64,000 bases of DNA, taken from assembly GCA_030584025.1 (NCBI GenBank), contig CP129487.1:3749001-3813000 (forward strand). Reading direction: 5' to 3'. The notes under the pieces are model-generated. The model ran no database searches and was not told the origin of the DNA. It worked only from the letters and a program-made list of their open reading frames with translations. Of this stretch, positions 62,930 to 64,000 are shown piece after piece (the first letter of the stretch is position 1; each line of letters starts with the position of its first letter). This DNA is from Cyclobacteriaceae bacterium (lineage in GTDB: Bacteria; Bacteroidota; Bacteroidia; Cytophagales; Cyclobacteriaceae). The translations under genes and the position numbers were made by a program.

Positions 62930-63355
62930 ATGAATATCAAGGAGCAAATAAACACGTATTTACAAAGCCTTCCTGCGCAAAAGCGAATTGACATGCAGGC
63001 GTTGCACAACCTGATATTGCAGATTAAGCCAGCCTGTAAACTATGGTTTCTGGATGGCAAGGATGAGTCAGGTAAAACGGTTTCCAACCCCAGTATTGGA
63101 TACGGATTTCAACACCTGAAATATGCTGATGGCAAGACCAGAGAGTTTTATCAAATTGGTATCAGTGCAAACACAACCGGAATTACGGTCTACATTATGG
63201 GCATTGACGATAAGAACTATTTGGTTAAGACCTATGGAAAAAAGTTAGGTAAGGCAACCGTAACCAGTTATTGCATTAAGTTAAAAGCACTGAAAGACAT
63301 TAACATGAATGTACTCGAAGAAGCGATTCGTTTTGGGCTTGAGCGCACCAGCTAA
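62930..63355 (+). CDS. DUF1801-domain protein
   Basis: 141 residues, with a YdhG-like DUF1801 fold: EQINTYLQSLPAQKRIDMQALHNLILQIKPACKLWFLDGKD and FYQIGISANTTGITVYIMGIDDK. Small cytoplasmic protein; the family has no known enzyme role. It lies after the TA module with about 200 bases between and is followed by the repeat element. Confidence 0.88.
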   Translation: MNIKEQINTYLQSLPAQKRIDMQALHNLILQIKPACKLWFLDGKDESGKTVSNPSIGYGFQHLKYADGKTREFYQIGISANTTGITVYIMGIDDKNYLVKTYGKKLGKATVTSYCIKLKALKDINMNVLEEAIRFGLERTS

Positions 63356-63394
63356 GGGTAATCCACATCTCACATACACCACAAAATAGCCTTA

Positions 63395-63515
63395 GTTTTA
63401 GCCTCACCCCAACTAACGGCTTGCTATTAGCAAGCGTTGTGCCGCCCCTCTCCACAGGAGAGGGGCCATTCAGGTTTTAGAAACCCGATGAAGAAAGATG
63501 GGGTGAGGCTAAAAC
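63395..63515. repeat. Nested-hairpin element with perfect 17-bp inverted ends
   Basis: GTTTTAGCCTCACCCCA (63395-63411) and TGGGGTGAGGCTAAAAC (63499-63515) are perfect inverted arms. Inside lie three more hairpins: GCTTGCT-ATT-AGCAAGC (63419-63435), GCCCCTCTCC-ACA-GGAGAGGGGC (63444-63466) and GGTTT-TAG-AAACC (about 63473-63485). The structure is regular enough to suggest a folded RNA or DNA element. The rest of the 397-base gap (63356-63752) has only a possible -7 box TATTTTTG at 63647-63654. Confidence 0.65.
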
Positions 63516-63752
63516 AAAACAAAGATGCATTTCAGCAACTGAGGGAGGAGCAAAATATAGCCAATCAGAGCTGGTGCTTACGTACAACTGCAATACTTGT
63601 GGGTTATCCAAAGTTTGGCAGGTGACGCTGAGGGGGAGTAATAAAATATTTTTGTAAGTTCATGGTGTATATGCCTCAACGTGCGCGAAGGCAGGCCGGG
63701 AAGTTGAGATAAGGCGTCAATTAAAGCCGGAAAAAACCAACTCAATTCCTAT

Positions 63753-64000
63753 GTGAAAACCTCAAACCCAATTCTCCGCAGGGATTTTATTAAATCCACT
63801 GCGATGCTCACCACCGGAACCCTTGGCCTTTCGTTCATTCCGCACACCAGCACCGCAGCCGAATGGCCAGCCGAAGACCGTGAAAATGTAATTGGCCCAA
63901 GAGAAGGATTTTCACCACATGTTGGCACCATGCTGTCGATGATGACGTGGATGCGAACCGTAATGTTATACCCGGTAAAGGACATGACGGTTGAGCAACT
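63753..64000 (+). CDS. Tat-exported DinB-like protein, C-terminus outside window
   Basis: Partial, starting at GTG 63753; the first 82 residues are visible. A twin-arginine signal (LRRDFIKSTAMLTTGTLGLSFIP) is followed by FSPHVGTMLSMMTWMRTVMLYPVKDMTVEQ, the first helix pair of a DinB-type four-helix domain. It is the second DinB-like gene in the window but differs in having a Tat signal. It may be periplasmic; whether it binds metal cannot be seen. Confidence 0.55.
   Translation, partial: MKTSNPILRRDFIKSTAMLTTGTLGLSFIPHTSTAAEWPAEDRENVIGPREGFSPHVGTMLSMMTWMRTVMLYPVKDMTVEQ

Noticed and set aside
63437..63625. 62-codon frame after the DUF1801 gene
   Set aside because: Starts in the nested-hairpin element and reads through repeat sequence; the protein has no plausible fold.

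Overview
The window is a chromosomal segment of a Bacteroidota bacterium, most likely of the order Cytophagales. The signs are TAnnTTTG-type -7 promoter boxes, few Shine-Dalgarno sequences, a GldJ-like lipoprotein, a PG1098-family methyltransferase, a DUF4175 protein, LytS/LytTR signalling, S23 four-helix-bundle genes and many secreted proteins with signal peptides ending in AQ or lipobox Cys. Most of it is ordinary core genome. I saw no rRNA, tRNA, CRISPR array, prophage or transposase gene.

Layout. 1-7 kb: partial lamin-tail surface protein, asd, BaiN-type flavoprotein, secreted and TlpA-like proteins. 7-18 kb: mfd, GldJ-like lipoprotein, comF, AhpD-like protein, DUF4175 membrane protein, anti-sigma-type ATPase and ybeY. 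18-25 kb: mnmG, a methyltransferase, an Ig-like lipoprotein and a TPR protein; this stretch carries parS-like palindromes and a DnaA-box cluster, so it may be next to the chromosomal origin. 25-34 kb: FAS1 lipoprotein, LytS/LytTR pair, PadR plus MacB/FtsX-type permease, site-2 protease, alpha/beta hydrolase. 34-43 kb: DinB, universal stress protein, redoxin, DUF1080 and Gfo/Idh/MocA sugar genes, WalJ-like hydrolase, CDGSH protein, and a di-heme cytochrome c cut by one in-frame TAG.

43.5-50.4 kb is a beta-oxidation operon of the fadN-fadA-fadE type behind a MarR regulator. It is interrupted twice by S23/four-helix-bundle genes, each bounded by its own inverted repeats. 50-64 kb holds secreted and membrane proteins, a Rieske protein, an M20 amidohydrolase, a VapBC module, an RlmI-type methyltransferase, a Do-family protease, ispH, a ParE-type toxin-antitoxin pair, a DUF1801 protein and the start of a Tat-exported DinB-like protein.

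Several gaps in the second half hold compact inverted-repeat elements at about 39.8, 44.0, 56.0, 60.8 and 63.4 kb. The one at 60.8 kb lies just upstream of ispH, whose conserved N-terminus has no normal start codon. The observations I would check first are the origin/partition signals, the S23 units in the fad operon, the amber codon in the cytochrome and the ispH start.
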